Assembly (NCBI GenBank): GCA_946409515.1
Contig: CAMJWS010000001.1
Span: forward strand, 189,557 to 253,556
Length of the DNA stretch: 64,000 nt
Origin: an uncultured Caryophanales bacterium
Lineage (GTDB): Bacteria > Bacillota_I > Bacilli_A > RFN20 > CAG-826
Direction of reading: 5' to 3'
Shown here piece by piece: positions 29,165 through 37,914 of the stretch. The first letter of the stretch is position 1. Each line of letters starts with the position of its first letter. A program made the position numbers and the translations under genes. Below the pieces are notes generated by a model. It searched no databases, was not told where the DNA came from, and was given only the letters and a program-made list of their open reading frames with translations.

Positions 29165-29617
29165 TTAATTTTGTTTCAATCTTTGTTCATTTAAGTATGT
29201 TAGACAGTCATCTATACCAGCGATATTAGCAGTTATTGTGGCTTCTTTAACTTCTAAGATTGATGGGCTACCAGTAATTGAGGCCTCTTCATAGTTTTTA
29301 ACATTAATTACCTTTTCTTCTTTAATAGGAACAGTGTTTTCACTAGTGTTCAAAAAATAGGTTTTTAAAGGACATGTGGTAGCAAAATCCACTACTTCTT
29401 TTTGCATTTCGTGACAATAAGCACAGGTCTCAGAATAAAAGAAAATAATATACTCTTTTTCTTCTTGTTTTAAGATTTCTGGCCATGTAATTGAGTTATT
29501 TTCGACTATTTCAAATTCTTTATAAGCTTTAAAAGATTCACTAGTATTTTCACTATGTGAACAAGCAGTAATTAAACCAATACTTAATAAGGAAACAATG
29601 AATCTAGATAATTTCAT
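29165..29617 (-). CDS. Thioredoxin-like lipoprotein
   Basis: 150 residues. The signal peptide ends in lipobox ITAC (Cys near 19). The mature part is a thioredoxin fold with the redox motif in FFYSETCAYCHEM (CAYC) and a cis-Pro region (ITGSPSILEV). It probably acts outside the membrane as a thiol oxidoreductase, though its partners are unknown. TATACT at 29629-29624 predicts a leaderless mRNA. It is divergent from the 29674 gene. Confidence 0.82.
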   Translation of the reverse strand: MKLSRFIVSLLSIGLITACSHSENTSESFKAYKEFEIVENNSITWPEILKQEEKEYIIFFYSETCAYCHEMQKEVVDFATTCPLKTYFLNTSENTVPIKEEKVINVKNYEEASITGSPSILEVKEATITANIAGIDDCLTYLNEQRLKQN

Positions 29618-29661
29618 AGCATTAGTATAAGGGTTTTTGTGATTTCTTACACAAAAAATAG

Positions 29662-29667
29662 TAAAAT
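29662..29667 (+). promoter_or_regulatory. -10 box of a leaderless transcript
   Basis: TAAAAT is followed by six bases and then the ATG at 29674, so the predicted start is the first base of the codon. No SD is present. Confidence 0.55.
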
Positions 29668-29673
29668 AACTAT

Positions 29674-30567
29674 ATGGCGCTTTTTAACAAAAAGACAACG
29701 TTAGTTCATAACATTACATATATGGCCATCATGACCGCGATAAATCTTATTTTTATCGTTCTTGATACTTATGTGCCATTTTTAATGGTTTTACTTATTT
29801 TGCTACTACCATTTGTAAGCGCGGTTGTTTCTTATTTCTGTCAGAAAAGATATTACATAATTTACGCCATAGCGAGTATTGGCTTATGTATGATCTTTAA
29901 CATTGCGGATACGATTTTCTATATTGTTCCCGCTCTTTGTTCTGGCTTTGTTATTGGCTTACTTTTAGATAAGAAGATTCACCCATTCTGGATGATACTA
30001 TCAAGCACCTTAATTGAGGTAGCTTTAACTTATGCTTTTATTCCACTAATTAACTTAATGACCAATACCGATATGGTTGAAACATTCTTAACCATTTTCC
30101 ACTTAAATGAATTTGCTTTTAAAGAAGAATTAATGCATCTATTCATTCTCTTTATTGCATTAACACAGTGCTCTATTACTCACTTCGTTTTATTAACAGA
30201 AATTAAGAAATTAGGCGTGGAAACTGATACCCGTGTTAATTCTTTTGTCCCATATATCATTGGTTTATTTGCTTGTTTAGTGGCCGCTACTATCCTTGCT
30301 TTTGCTTATAGACCGTTATCTTTCGCTGTTGTTGCTCTATCATTCTATTTTGCTATTTTCCTATTAATAGATATCATTCTTGCTAAGCGTACTTTTGCCT
30401 ATGTTTTGTTAGGAATTCTAGTCGTTTCCGCTTTTATCTTTTTCGTGCTATTTTTCACCAAAATTGATAAACCAATGGGCTTTATGTTATTCGGCTTATT
30501 CCCACTTGCTATAGGGCTCGTAAGTTTTATTAAAAATGTCTTGTTAAACAAAGAAGATAATAATTAA
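29674..30567 (+). CDS. Eight-to-nine-helix membrane protein, unknown
   Basis: 297 residues, almost wholly hydrophobic, with eight or nine membrane helices and short loops. A YybS/DUF2232 or ECF-S-component-like fold is possible from the helix pattern, but no signature is decisive. It is the first gene of a three-gene operon (29674-31961) of membrane proteins and is leaderless by its promoter. Confidence 0.7.
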   Translation: MALFNKKTTLVHNITYMAIMTAINLIFIVLDTYVPFLMVLLILLLPFVSAVVSYFCQKRYYIIYAIASIGLCMIFNIADTIFYIVPALCSGFVIGLLLDKKIHPFWMILSSTLIEVALTYAFIPLINLMTNTDMVETFLTIFHLNEFAFKEELMHLFILFIALTQCSITHFVLLTEIKKLGVETDTRVNSFVPYIIGLFACLVAATILAFAYRPLSFAVVALSFYFAIFLLIDIILAKRTFAYVLLGILVVSAFIFFVLFFTKIDKPMGFMLFGLFPLAIGLVSFIKNVLLNKEDNN

Positions 30568-30579
30568 AATATTATTACC

Positions 30580-31257
30580 ATGGTAGATTTACTTAAGGCA
30601 TTTGGTCGCGGAATTCTTTACATCCTTTGCTTCCCATTCTTCTTGGTCGCATTGGCGCTTTTCGCTGTGATTGGCTTATTAGCCTTCCTTTTCCAACTCA
30701 TTAAGTCAATTATCTTCTTCTTCACTGGTCAAAAATTCTTCCCAGAATTACCTGAAGATAAGGAATTAAGATTAATGAGAGAAGCGGAAGAAGCTAAAAA
30801 TAATCCTCAACCACAGCCTCAACCACAACCTCAAGTTAACAATCAACCATATCAAGGCGGTCTTCTATACGAAGAAACATATGATGAAGATGATTTCTTA
30901 GAAGAACCAACTGGTGAAGCACCACTTCCAAGACAACAAGCTTCGATTGAGGAAGTAGTCTTCGAAGAAGAACCTAAAGAAGAGGTGTCTCCCATACAAG
31001 CGCCAGTAGAAGAAAAGCCTGCGCCTATAATGCAAGAAGTTAATAGACCTGAACCAGAGCCTACTAAAGAATTACTTCACGAAGAAGATTCACAAGATGA
31101 CTTCTTAGATCCATTCGATGTCGAAGAACAACAAGCGGAAGAGGAAGAACTTGAAGTCTATCAACCAAAAGGCACCACCGATGACACTTATTCAATTGAT
31201 GAAGACGACACCGATTCTGGTGTTAATATAAATTTTGATGATTGGGGTAAACGATGA
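30580..31257 (+). CDS. Membrane-anchored acidic, Pro/Gln-rich protein
   Basis: 225 residues. One or two hydrophobic helices occupy about residues 8-48. The rest is cytoplasmic or extracellular low-complexity sequence: a PQPQPQPQPQ run near residue 77 and then long stretches of Glu and Asp ending in NINFDDWGKR. Such tails are usually disordered scaffolds, often in cell-division or envelope proteins (inference). It overlaps the next gene by four bases (ATGA). Confidence 0.65.
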   Translation: MVDLLKAFGRGILYILCFPFFLVALALFAVIGLLAFLFQLIKSIIFFFTGQKFFPELPEDKELRLMREAEEAKNNPQPQPQPQPQVNNQPYQGGLLYEETYDEDDFLEEPTGEAPLPRQQASIEEVVFEEEPKEEVSPIQAPVEEKPAPIMQEVNRPEPEPTKELLHEEDSQDDFLDPFDVEEQQAEEEELEVYQPKGTTDDTYSIDEDDTDSGVNINFDDWGKR

Positions 31258-31961
31258 ATCCAAATGTATTAATTAAACTAACGGAAAATGACAAAAGAGT
31301 AATTATCGCTCTTCTCTTTGCGATTATTCTTCTTTTCGTTATCATCGGTTTACTCGGTTCACTCATTGTTAGAACTATGAAATGGCAAGGTAAGAAGTGT
31401 GATACTTTAGTGAGCGATGTTGTCACTAATCACATTGTTAAAACACCTCACCAATTAAGAAAATACGCTGCTAAAAAGAATATCCGCCATTTCTTAAAAC
31501 AAGCTTGGATACCAATTATTATCATTCTCGTTGGTGTTGCCACTATTTGCATTAGAAACGCTATTACTAAAGACTGGTCTTATGACTTACTTAATTACAA
31601 TAATGGTACACCTAATCAAGGTGGTACGGGTATCGGTACATTGCTCTTTATCTGGGATTTCAAAGATCCAGATTCATATACCAAGATTTGGGGCTTAACA
31701 TTATTAGCGAAGTGGCCACCACTTATCAATGAACCACACTTCTCTGTAGATGCTATTTGGTGTTATGTCTATATTCTTTGTATGGTCGTAGGTGGTACAT
31801 GGTATGTCATTGCTGCGCAAGCTTATTTAGCGAGAACCATTAGAGCGATTAAACTTTCCAAGAAAGTGTTTGAAAAGAGTTTAGATAACTTTGATCAAAA
31901 CACTCCACCACAACAACCTCAACAACCACAGCAACCAAATAATCCAACTCAATTAATGTAA
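31254..31961 (+). CDS. Membrane protein, unknown, coupled to 30580 gene
   Basis: 235 residues with membrane helices near 17-40, 82-102 and 176-196, a basic first loop and a C-terminal PQQPQQPQQPNNP tail. Start and stop overlap with the preceding gene show translational coupling. Both proteins carry Pro/Gln repeats and may form a complex. No enzyme motif is seen. Confidence 0.65.
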   Translation: MNPNVLIKLTENDKRVIIALLFAIILLFVIIGLLGSLIVRTMKWQGKKCDTLVSDVVTNHIVKTPHQLRKYAAKKNIRHFLKQAWIPIIIILVGVATICIRNAITKDWSYDLLNYNNGTPNQGGTGIGTLLFIWDFKDPDSYTKIWGLTLLAKWPPLINEPHFSVDAIWCYVYILCMVVGGTWYVIAAQAYLARTIRAIKLSKKVFEKSLDNFDQNTPPQQPQQPQQPNNPTQLM

Positions 31962-31963
31962 AA

Positions 31964-31993
31964 GAAAAACCCCGATATTGGGGTTTCTTTTTT
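31964..31993 (+). terminator. Terminator of the membrane-protein operon
   Basis: AAACCCC / GGGGTTT with a five-to-six-base loop, then CTTTTTTTTG. Confidence 0.9.
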
Positions 31994-32007
31994 TGTTTGT
32001 TTTTAGT

Positions 32008-32160
32008 TTACTTAGAGAATAAATTAATGAGAATCATTACGATTTCATAAGCTGCATAGCCAAACAAAAGTAAGTCTAGGATAATGATAACCCAGAGGAA
32101 TCTTGTTTTAACACGGGCTTTACGGGCCTGTTTTTCGCTATCGACAACTTCTTCAATCAT
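32008..32160 (-). CDS. 50-residue single-helix membrane peptide
   Basis: The frame runs from ATG 32160 to TAA 32008 and encodes 50 residues: a charged head (MIEEVVDSEKQARKARVKTR), one long hydrophobic helix (about 21-47) and FSK at the end. A strong AGGAGG ribosome site lies before it, and it starts 10 bases after asnS stops. I do not recognise it. Confidence 0.7.
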   Translation of the reverse strand: MIEEVVDSEKQARKARVKTRFLWVIIILDLLLFGYAAYEIVMILINLFSK

Positions 32161-32169
32161 AATAACCTC

Positions 32170-33561
32170 CTAGTATTTAATGCTGTTGCTTGTTCTTGGA
32201 TATGGTTGAACATCACGGATGTTTTGCATACCGGTGATGTACATAAGTAAACGGTCAAAGCCGATACCGAAACCAGAGTGTTTACAACCACCGTATCTAC
32301 GGGTGTCTAAGTACCAATCTAATTCCTTATCGTTACCGAGTTTTTGCATCTTCTTAAGTAAGATGTCATATCTTTCTTCTCTTTGAGAACCACCAACAAG
32401 TTCACCAACCGCTGGAACTAATAAGTCACAAGCGGCAACAGTCTTACCATCATCGTTTTCTCTCATATAGAAAGCTTTAATTTCTTTTGGATAATCTGTT
32501 AAGAATAATGGACCTTTAACGATTTCTTCGGTGAGATATCTTTCGTGTTCGCTTTGTAAGTCCATGCCCCATTCGATATTGTTGTTTTCGAACTTATGGC
32601 CTTCTTTAACAGCCTTCTTTAAGAGTTCAACACCTTCGGTGTATGTCATTCTCTTGAAGTCACTGTTAGCAACGTGATTGAGTCTTTCTAACAAGGTCTT
32701 ATCAATCATGTTATTGAAGAATTCCATTTCTTGTGGGCAAGCGGACATGATGTAGTTAATGCAGAACTTCACGCAGTCTTCAATAACATCCATATTGCCT
32801 TCTAAATCAGTGAATGCCATTTCTGGTTCCACCATCCAGAATTCGGAAGCGTGTCTAACTGTGTTAGAGTGTTCCGCTCTAAAGGCAGGACCAAATGTAT
32901 AAACATCTCTAAAGGCTAAAGCAAATGGCTCAACGTGTAATTGACCAGTAACAGTTAAGTTAACTTTACGACCATAGAAACTATTTGGATCTTTTGTATC
33001 ATGTGTGACAACGTCAAAGACGTTACCTGCGCCTTCACCATCGTTTGTGGTGATTAATGGTGTGTGCACATAGATAAAGCCATTGTTTTGGAAGAATTCA
33101 TGAATCGCAAAGGAAAGAACACTTCTTACACGATAAACCGCTTGGAAAGTATTTGCTCTTGGTCTAATGTGAGCGATTTCTCTTAAGAATTCAAAACTGT
33201 GTCTCTTCTTTTGAAGAGGATAGTCATCATCGACATCGCCTTCTAAAGAACAAGATTCAACTGCGATTTCAAATGGTTGTTTGTTTTCTGGTGTTAAGAC
33301 TAACTTACCAGTAACAGTAATTGCGGCCCCTGTTTTTAATGAAGATAAAACATCATGGTTTTGAGATTTATCTGTATAAACAAGTTGGACGCTTTTGAAA
33401 TATGTACCATCGTTAAATTCAACGAAACCAATTGAACCATTATCACGGTTAGTTTTAACCCAACCTTGGAGTTCTAATGTTTCAAGGGAATTAATCTCTT
33501 CTTGGTCACCGTTAGTTACGATGTCATAGAGTTCAAAATTAGTAATTTTCATAGGTTCCAT
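32170..33561 (-). CDS. asnS: Asparaginyl-tRNA synthetase
   Basis: 463 residues, class IIb. An N-terminal OB-fold (LQGWVKTNRDNGSIGFVEFNDG) precedes the catalytic core with motif 2 (FGPAFRAEHSNT) and motif 3 (GFGIGFDRLLMYITG). The AsnRS-type HASEFWMVEPEMAF is present. SD AAGGAG precedes ATG 33561. Having this enzyme means GatCAB is not needed for Asn-tRNA. Confidence 0.95.
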   Translation of the reverse strand: MEPMKITNFELYDIVTNGDQEEINSLETLELQGWVKTNRDNGSIGFVEFNDGTYFKSVQLVYTDKSQNHDVLSSLKTGAAITVTGKLVLTPENKQPFEIAVESCSLEGDVDDDYPLQKKRHSFEFLREIAHIRPRANTFQAVYRVRSVLSFAIHEFFQNNGFIYVHTPLITTNDGEGAGNVFDVVTHDTKDPNSFYGRKVNLTVTGQLHVEPFALAFRDVYTFGPAFRAEHSNTVRHASEFWMVEPEMAFTDLEGNMDVIEDCVKFCINYIMSACPQEMEFFNNMIDKTLLERLNHVANSDFKRMTYTEGVELLKKAVKEGHKFENNNIEWGMDLQSEHERYLTEEIVKGPLFLTDYPKEIKAFYMRENDDGKTVAACDLLVPAVGELVGGSQREERYDILLKKMQKLGNDKELDWYLDTRRYGGCKHSGFGIGFDRLLMYITGMQNIRDVQPYPRTSNSIKY

Positions 33562-33587
33562 ATAAATGCTCCTTAATAAATATCATA

Positions 33588-33602
33588 GTTACTTAAAGTA
33601 AC
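33588..33602. repeat. Perfect inverted repeat between tsaD and asnS
   Basis: GTTACTT and AAGTAAC flank one central base. There is no T-run, so it is not a good terminator. It could be an operator or a processing hairpin. Confidence 0.35.
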
Positions 33603-33611
33603 AATGTCACT

Positions 33612-34631
33612 TTAATTTTGGAATTCATTCCATTTTTCGATAGACCAGTTAGGATCAACTCCTAAATCTAGTCCCGCAAAGACTTTCATTTCGTATAAAT
33701 GCTCAGCGACTTTGGCGATCATCGCCGCATTATCAGTACAGCACCACATTGGTGGGATGATGATATGTGCGTTAAGCTTTTCGCACTCTTTCACCATTTC
33801 ACTTCTTAAGTATGAGTTAGCGGAAACACCACCCGCTAAAACGACTTGTTTGACGTTATATTCTTGGATGGCTTTAACCGCTCTAGAAATAACCATACCA
33901 ACCGCAACATCTTGGAAACTGCGGCACATATCCGCTACTCTAATCTCTTCTCCCTTTTGTTGGAGATTGTGTACTAAGTTAATAACATTAGTTTTTAAAC
34001 CAGAGAAAGACATGTCGTAGGTATGTTCTCCACTCAATGGTGTTGGTAAATGATATGTATGTTCGCCTTCTTTGGCTAACTTATCAATTGGAATACCACC
34101 TGGGTAAGGTAAGCCTAAGACTCTTGCTACTTTATCGTAGCATTCACCAATCGCATCATCTCTTGTTTCACCAATAATTTCAAAATTCATATGGTCTTTC
34201 ATGATAACAAGTTCAGAGTTACCACCACTGACGACGACCGCTAATAATGGGAACTTTAGTTCTTCATTAAATTCATTAGCGTAAATGTGTCCCGCTAAGT
34301 GATGGACCGGGATTAAAGGCTTTTTGTAAAGCATTGCTAACGTCTTAGCGCATTGCATGCCGACATGAAGAGCGCCAATTAAGCCTGGGCCTCTAGTTAC
34401 GGCAAAAGCATCAATGTCTTCTAATTTGACATCAGCTTTTTCTAAAGCTTCTTTGAGCACTAAAGAAATATTTTCACAGTGGAGTCTAGATGCTATTTCA
34501 GGCATCACGCCACCGTATTTTTGATGAACTTCAATTTGTGTATTGATGACATTAGAAAGGAGTTTACCATCTCTAGTAATCGCTACACTAGTTTCATCAC
34601 AACTTGATTCAATCGCAAATATTAATGCCAT
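33612..34631 (-). CDS. tsaD: tRNA t6A threonylcarbamoyltransferase
   Basis: 339 residues of the ASKHA fold. Metal-binding HHLAGH near residue 110, ESSCDETSVA at the N-terminus and VSGGNSELV for nucleotide binding are all clear. TsaD moves threonylcarbamoyl onto A37 of ANN-reading tRNAs. It works with TsaB and TsaE, both encoded just upstream. Ribosome site GGAAG. Confidence 0.96.
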   Translation of the reverse strand: MALIFAIESSCDETSVAITRDGKLLSNVINTQIEVHQKYGGVMPEIASRLHCENISLVLKEALEKADVKLEDIDAFAVTRGPGLIGALHVGMQCAKTLAMLYKKPLIPVHHLAGHIYANEFNEELKFPLLAVVVSGGNSELVIMKDHMNFEIIGETRDDAIGECYDKVARVLGLPYPGGIPIDKLAKEGEHTYHLPTPLSGEHTYDMSFSGLKTNVINLVHNLQQKGEEIRVADMCRSFQDVAVGMVISRAVKAIQEYNVKQVVLAGGVSANSYLRSEMVKECEKLNAHIIIPPMWCCTDNAAMIAKVAEHLYEMKVFAGLDLGVDPNWSIEKWNEFQN

Positions 34632-34632
34632 G

Positions 34633-35106
34633 TTATTTCACTTCCAAAATCATATAGTACGCATCATCACCATTGTCGTAATAATGCGGTTTTGTTGTTT
34701 CTGTTTTAAAGCCATGCTTCTTGTAGAAGTTAATAGCTTTTTCGTTAGTGGTTCTCACTTCTAGAGTGAGAGTTCTAATCTTTTTAGCGTAACAATCGTT
34801 ATAGATTTCATCCATCATCGCTGAACCCAATTGTTTTCTTTGTAAATATGGGTGAACAGCGATTTGGCAAATTGTTGCGCTGTCGAAGGTTTCCCAGTAA
34901 TCACAGAAACCGACTACTTGGTAACCATCTTCGTTATTAATTGATAGTTCAATAACCCAGAAATGGGCTACTGGATTTTCTTTTAATTCATAGAGGATGT
35001 TCTCCTCTTTCCAAGCGCCATGAGGAAAGCACAATTGCTCGATTTGCATGATTGCTTTTAGATCGTCTAATTTAGCTTCTCTAATGTTCACAAATAAGTT
35101 TTGCAT
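34633..35106 (-). CDS. rimI: Ribosomal-protein-type GNAT N-acetyltransferase
   Basis: 157 residues with the GNAT acetyl-CoA loop (AVHPYLQRKQLGSAMMDE) and the C-terminal NEKAINFYKKHGF motif, as in RimI. Start and end touch tsaB and tsaD, the usual arrangement. Acetylation of a ribosomal protein is the family default, but targets of such stand-alone RimI copies vary. Confidence 0.88.
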   Translation of the reverse strand: MQNLFVNIREAKLDDLKAIMQIEQLCFPHGAWKEENILYELKENPVAHFWVIELSINNEDGYQVVGFCDYWETFDSATICQIAVHPYLQRKQLGSAMMDEIYNDCYAKKIRTLTLEVRTTNEKAINFYKKHGFKTETTKPHYYDNGDDAYYMILEVK

Positions 35107-35107
35107 C

Positions 35108-35689
35108 TTAGTCCTTCATGTACACTGGTTTTAATGAAAGTGGGTTAATAGATTCTAATGAATCTTTTAAATCTAGCATCTCTTTCATGGTGTTAGATTC
35201 AATACCTTCGATATTAAGGTATTTAGTGTCACCGCAGACACTGTGGTCAGGGTGATCATTAATATATTTCATGACTTCATCATTTTTCATAATGCAGTCA
35301 TTCAATAAAATTTCTTGGCCTTGATAAACACCAACGTAAGAACGATTACTTCTGGCATTTATGAGGCAAATAGAAGGAACGTCACCGTTTTTCTCCACTC
35401 TTAAGGAGCTAACAGCGTATAATTTAGCGTTTAATGCCACTGCAATTGTTTTAGCGATTGTAATGGCAATTCTTACGCCTGTATATGAGCCTGGTCCTTT
35501 CGCGACCATGACATCGGTGATGTCTTCTTTTTTGATATTGTGTTTCTCTAAAAGCTTATTGAGTTCCACAATCATATATTCGGATTGTCTTTGCCAAGCT
35601 TCGTAAGAAATGTAGTCTAAAACAATATTGTCTTTTGCTATACCAACTGAAAGGTTGGTGTTTGAGGAATCTAATAAAACTGTAACCAT
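35108..35689 (-). CDS. tsaB: t6A synthesis partner protein TsaB
   Basis: 193 residues, ASKHA fold, with LLDSSNTNLSVGI at the N-terminus and VAKGPGSYTGVRI, the family hallmark. It lacks the metal site of TsaD and acts as its structural partner. Its start overlaps the end of tsaE by one base. Confidence 0.93.
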   Translation of the reverse strand: MVTVLLDSSNTNLSVGIAKDNIVLDYISYEAWQRQSEYMIVELNKLLEKHNIKKEDITDVMVAKGPGSYTGVRIAITIAKTIAVALNAKLYAVSSLRVEKNGDVPSICLINARSNRSYVGVYQGQEILLNDCIMKNDEVMKYINDHPDHSVCGDTKYLNIEGIESNTMKEMLDLKDSLESINPLSLKPVYMKD

Positions 35690-36135
35690 TATTTTAGTCC
35701 CTCCATAAAGTCTTTATCATCACTCTTAATAGTGATGCTTCTAGTATCGCCTTCAGCATGTCTAATATTCACTTCGATTGCGGTTTCTGGAATCAAATCT
35801 TTAATGAATTCTGGCCACTCAATAACAGTGATACCTGTTTCATAGCCGATGTATTCATCTAAGCCGATATCAGTGTTAACATCCGCTAAACGATAAGCAT
35901 CGATATGAATTAATGGACGATCGCCATCAAAGTAGACTTTCATAATATTAAATGTTGGAGATTGCACCACACTCTTAATATTTAAGGCTCTAGCAATACC
36001 TCTCACTAAAGTTGTTTTGCCCGCGCCTAAATCACCAGTTAAACAAAATGTTGAACCAGGTTTTGCAAGGGCAACAAATTTCTGCCCAAGAGACATTGTT
36101 TCTTCGGCACTGTAAGTGATTAATTGATGTTCCAT
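35689..36135 (-). CDS. tsaE: t6A synthesis ATPase TsaE
   Basis: 148 residues. P-loop GDLGAGKTTLVRGIA near residue 35, VQSPTFNIMKVY and IEWPEF are typical of TsaE, which turns over the TsaBD complex. Length is normal. It follows the DUF402 gene by one base. Confidence 0.95.
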   Translation of the reverse strand: MEHQLITYSAEETMSLGQKFVALAKPGSTFCLTGDLGAGKTTLVRGIARALNIKSVVQSPTFNIMKVYFDGDRPLIHIDAYRLADVNTDIGLDEYIGYETGITVIEWPEFIKDLIPETAIEVNIRHAEGDTRSITIKSDDKDFMEGLK

Positions 36136-36136
36136 T

Positions 36137-36667
36137 TTAATCCTTCTTTGTACTTTCTAGATACTGATTGAAGTAACGGTTAATTAAATCGTCGTTAAAT
36201 GGGAAATCACGGTTTCTCATTCTTTCAACGATGATTTTTGTTTGGTTTTTAAGAACAGCATCAAGTTCATCGCTATATTGATAAGTGTTTTTATGATGGA
36301 GATATTCTTTCTCGTCTAAAACTCTTATTTCATTGTCGTGGAATAGCTTAGCGTCTAAATCGTAATCAATATACTTGATCGCGTCTTTATCAATGATGCT
36401 TGGAGAAGCGATATTGCAGTAATAGCAAACACCATCTTTTTTAAGCATACAGATAACATTCCACCATTCTTTCTTTGAAAAGATAGTGACCGCTGGTTCT
36501 TTAGTAAACCAGCAGCGACCATTAGCTTCGATAACTTTAGCTTTCTTCGTGGCAATGACTAAATAGTCTTCGGTATTTTCCAAGACTAAACCACGATCCC
36601 AAACGCGATGTAATGCACCGTTATGTTTATAGCAACGGATACTATACCAACGTCCTACGGAAGACAT
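36137..36667 (-). CDS. ntdP: DUF402 nucleoside di/triphosphatase-like protein
   Basis: 176 residues matching the DUF402 family: WDRGLVLE near residue 25, CYYCNIASP, and KYIDYDLDAKLFHD with its conserved Asp residues that bind metal. B. subtilis and S. aureus relatives hydrolyse nucleoside tri- and diphosphates. SD GGAG precedes ATG 36667. It sits between a membrane protein and the t6A genes. Confidence 0.85.
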   Translation of the reverse strand: MSSVGRWYSIRCYKHNGALHRVWDRGLVLENTEDYLVIATKKAKVIEANGRCWFTKEPAVTIFSKKEWWNVICMLKKDGVCYYCNIASPSIIDKDAIKYIDYDLDAKLFHDNEIRVLDEKEYLHHKNTYQYSDELDAVLKNQTKIIVERMRNRDFPFNDDLINRYFNQYLESTKKD

Positions 36668-36668
36668 T

Positions 36669-37649
36669 TTATTCTCCTGCTAATAATTTAATGATGGCGT
36701 CAACATCCTTAAAGGATTGTTCAAAACCAGCAGTATCAAATGGTTTATCGAATGGAACCGCCATAATGGCGTCATCATAACTTAAGTAAGCTGCGGAATG
36801 ACCGCCCCAAACAACAACGTTAACGTTGAATAAGCGACCTTCGATTTTGATCTTGCGAAGTTCACTTAAGAATGTGCCTTTAAGTGTTTTACGGATATCC
36901 GCACCTTCTGGACCATAAACGATTAAGCCATCTTTTTCTTCCAAGACTTTTAAATCTTCGATATCGTTTGGCAAATCATATGGTTGTTTTTCATTTTGCA
37001 TCACAATGACAAAGCGACCTTCAAATTCTAATTCATTTGGAAGAGTGACATATTTACCAACGAATAAAGGTGGAACTTGTTGTTTTCTTGTTGATGGTCT
37101 TAATAAAGCCACTTCACCATAAGTAAAGTGATGACCTTTATATTCACCTCTAATGATGTTTCTTGAATTGATATTTGTGGCTTCTTTATAAACACCATCA
37201 CTTGCGAAATCCGCTAAAGCGAACTTTTCAGATTCATCAAAAGCGATGTTTTCATATGGTTTGCCACCAAACATTCTTTCTCTTATTTTGTTAGAGAAGA
37301 AAGAGATATATTCTCTTGTTTTGTTTGGGAATTTCTTTCTTGTTAAAAGATAATAAACAATCATGCCGACGATTAAAGCACCGCCTAAACCAAATCCAAT
37401 GTATTTAAGGACTGGGTTGTTATTCATGATTAAGAACATAACGCCCACAATCGCTGCTAAAACAACGAACATGATGATGTTGCTGATCTTTCTTGTCTTT
37501 GAATATGAAGTGAAGAGTTCATTTCTTGCTTCTTCAATAGCCACATTATATGGCTTATCTTCTTTTAGAGTTTCTTCATCGAGATTTGGTTCTTCGATTT
37601 TTGGCTCTTCTTGTTGTTCATCAATTGTCTTGATATCTTCGTTTTCCAT
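36669..37649 (-). CDS. DUF3137-like membrane protein
   Basis: 326 residues: an acidic N-terminus (residues 1-50), two membrane helices (about 58-105) and a C-terminal soluble domain with FEGRFVIVMQN and GLIVYGPEGADIRKTLKG. The overall plan resembles DUF3137 proteins, but the assignment is tentative. The ribosome site is GGAGGT. It heads the run down to asnS. Confidence 0.65.
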   Translation of the reverse strand: MENEDIKTIDEQQEEPKIEEPNLDEETLKEDKPYNVAIEEARNELFTSYSKTRKISNIIMFVVLAAIVGVMFLIMNNNPVLKYIGFGLGGALIVGMIVYYLLTRKKFPNKTREYISFFSNKIRERMFGGKPYENIAFDESEKFALADFASDGVYKEATNINSRNIIRGEYKGHHFTYGEVALLRPSTRKQQVPPLFVGKYVTLPNELEFEGRFVIVMQNEKQPYDLPNDIEDLKVLEEKDGLIVYGPEGADIRKTLKGTFLSELRKIKIEGRLFNVNVVVWGGHSAAYLSYDDAIMAVPFDKPFDTAGFEQSFKDVDAIIKLLAGE

Positions 37650-37763
37650 GGTGTACCTCCAAAACTGATATAACTATAACATAACAACATTAAAAATGTT
37701 ACTTGTTTATATACTGACAAATAGAAAAATCATTTGCAATAATTAAACAAAAGTTTATGATTT

Positions 37764-37850
37764 TTGGTGGGAGCTGAACGAAATTCGGCTGAGAGGGTCC
37801 TTCTTGGGACCGACCGTACCTGATCTAGGTAATTCTAGCGGAGGGAATAT
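37764..37850 (+). promoter_or_regulatory. TPP (THI-box) riboswitch
   Basis: The THI box is clear: GGTGGGAGCTGAACG, CGGCTGAGAGGGTCC, a variable GGGTCCTTC-type hairpin, GACCGTACCTGATCTAGGTAATTCTAGCGGAGGGA. It matches the aptamer end to end. The 3' strand (about 37832-37846) is complementary to the 5' side of the following terminator, so TPP would release the terminator. It controls thiT. Confidence 0.95.
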
Positions 37851-37865
37851 TTTTTATTTAATGAT

Positions 37866-37899
37866 TCCCCCTCTTTGCTAGACATTGAGGGTTTTATTT
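37866..37899 (+). terminator. TPP riboswitch terminator
   Basis: CCCTC / GAGGG stem with a 13-base loop, followed by TTTTATTTT. The 5' side and loop can pair with the aptamer 3' strand. Confidence 0.85.
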
Positions 37900-37914
37900 T
37901 AGGAGGAGTGTGTT

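Noticed and set aside
33588-33602. Terminator between tsaD and asnS
   Set aside because: The inverted repeat lacks a T-run on the minus strand, so it is listed only as a repeat.
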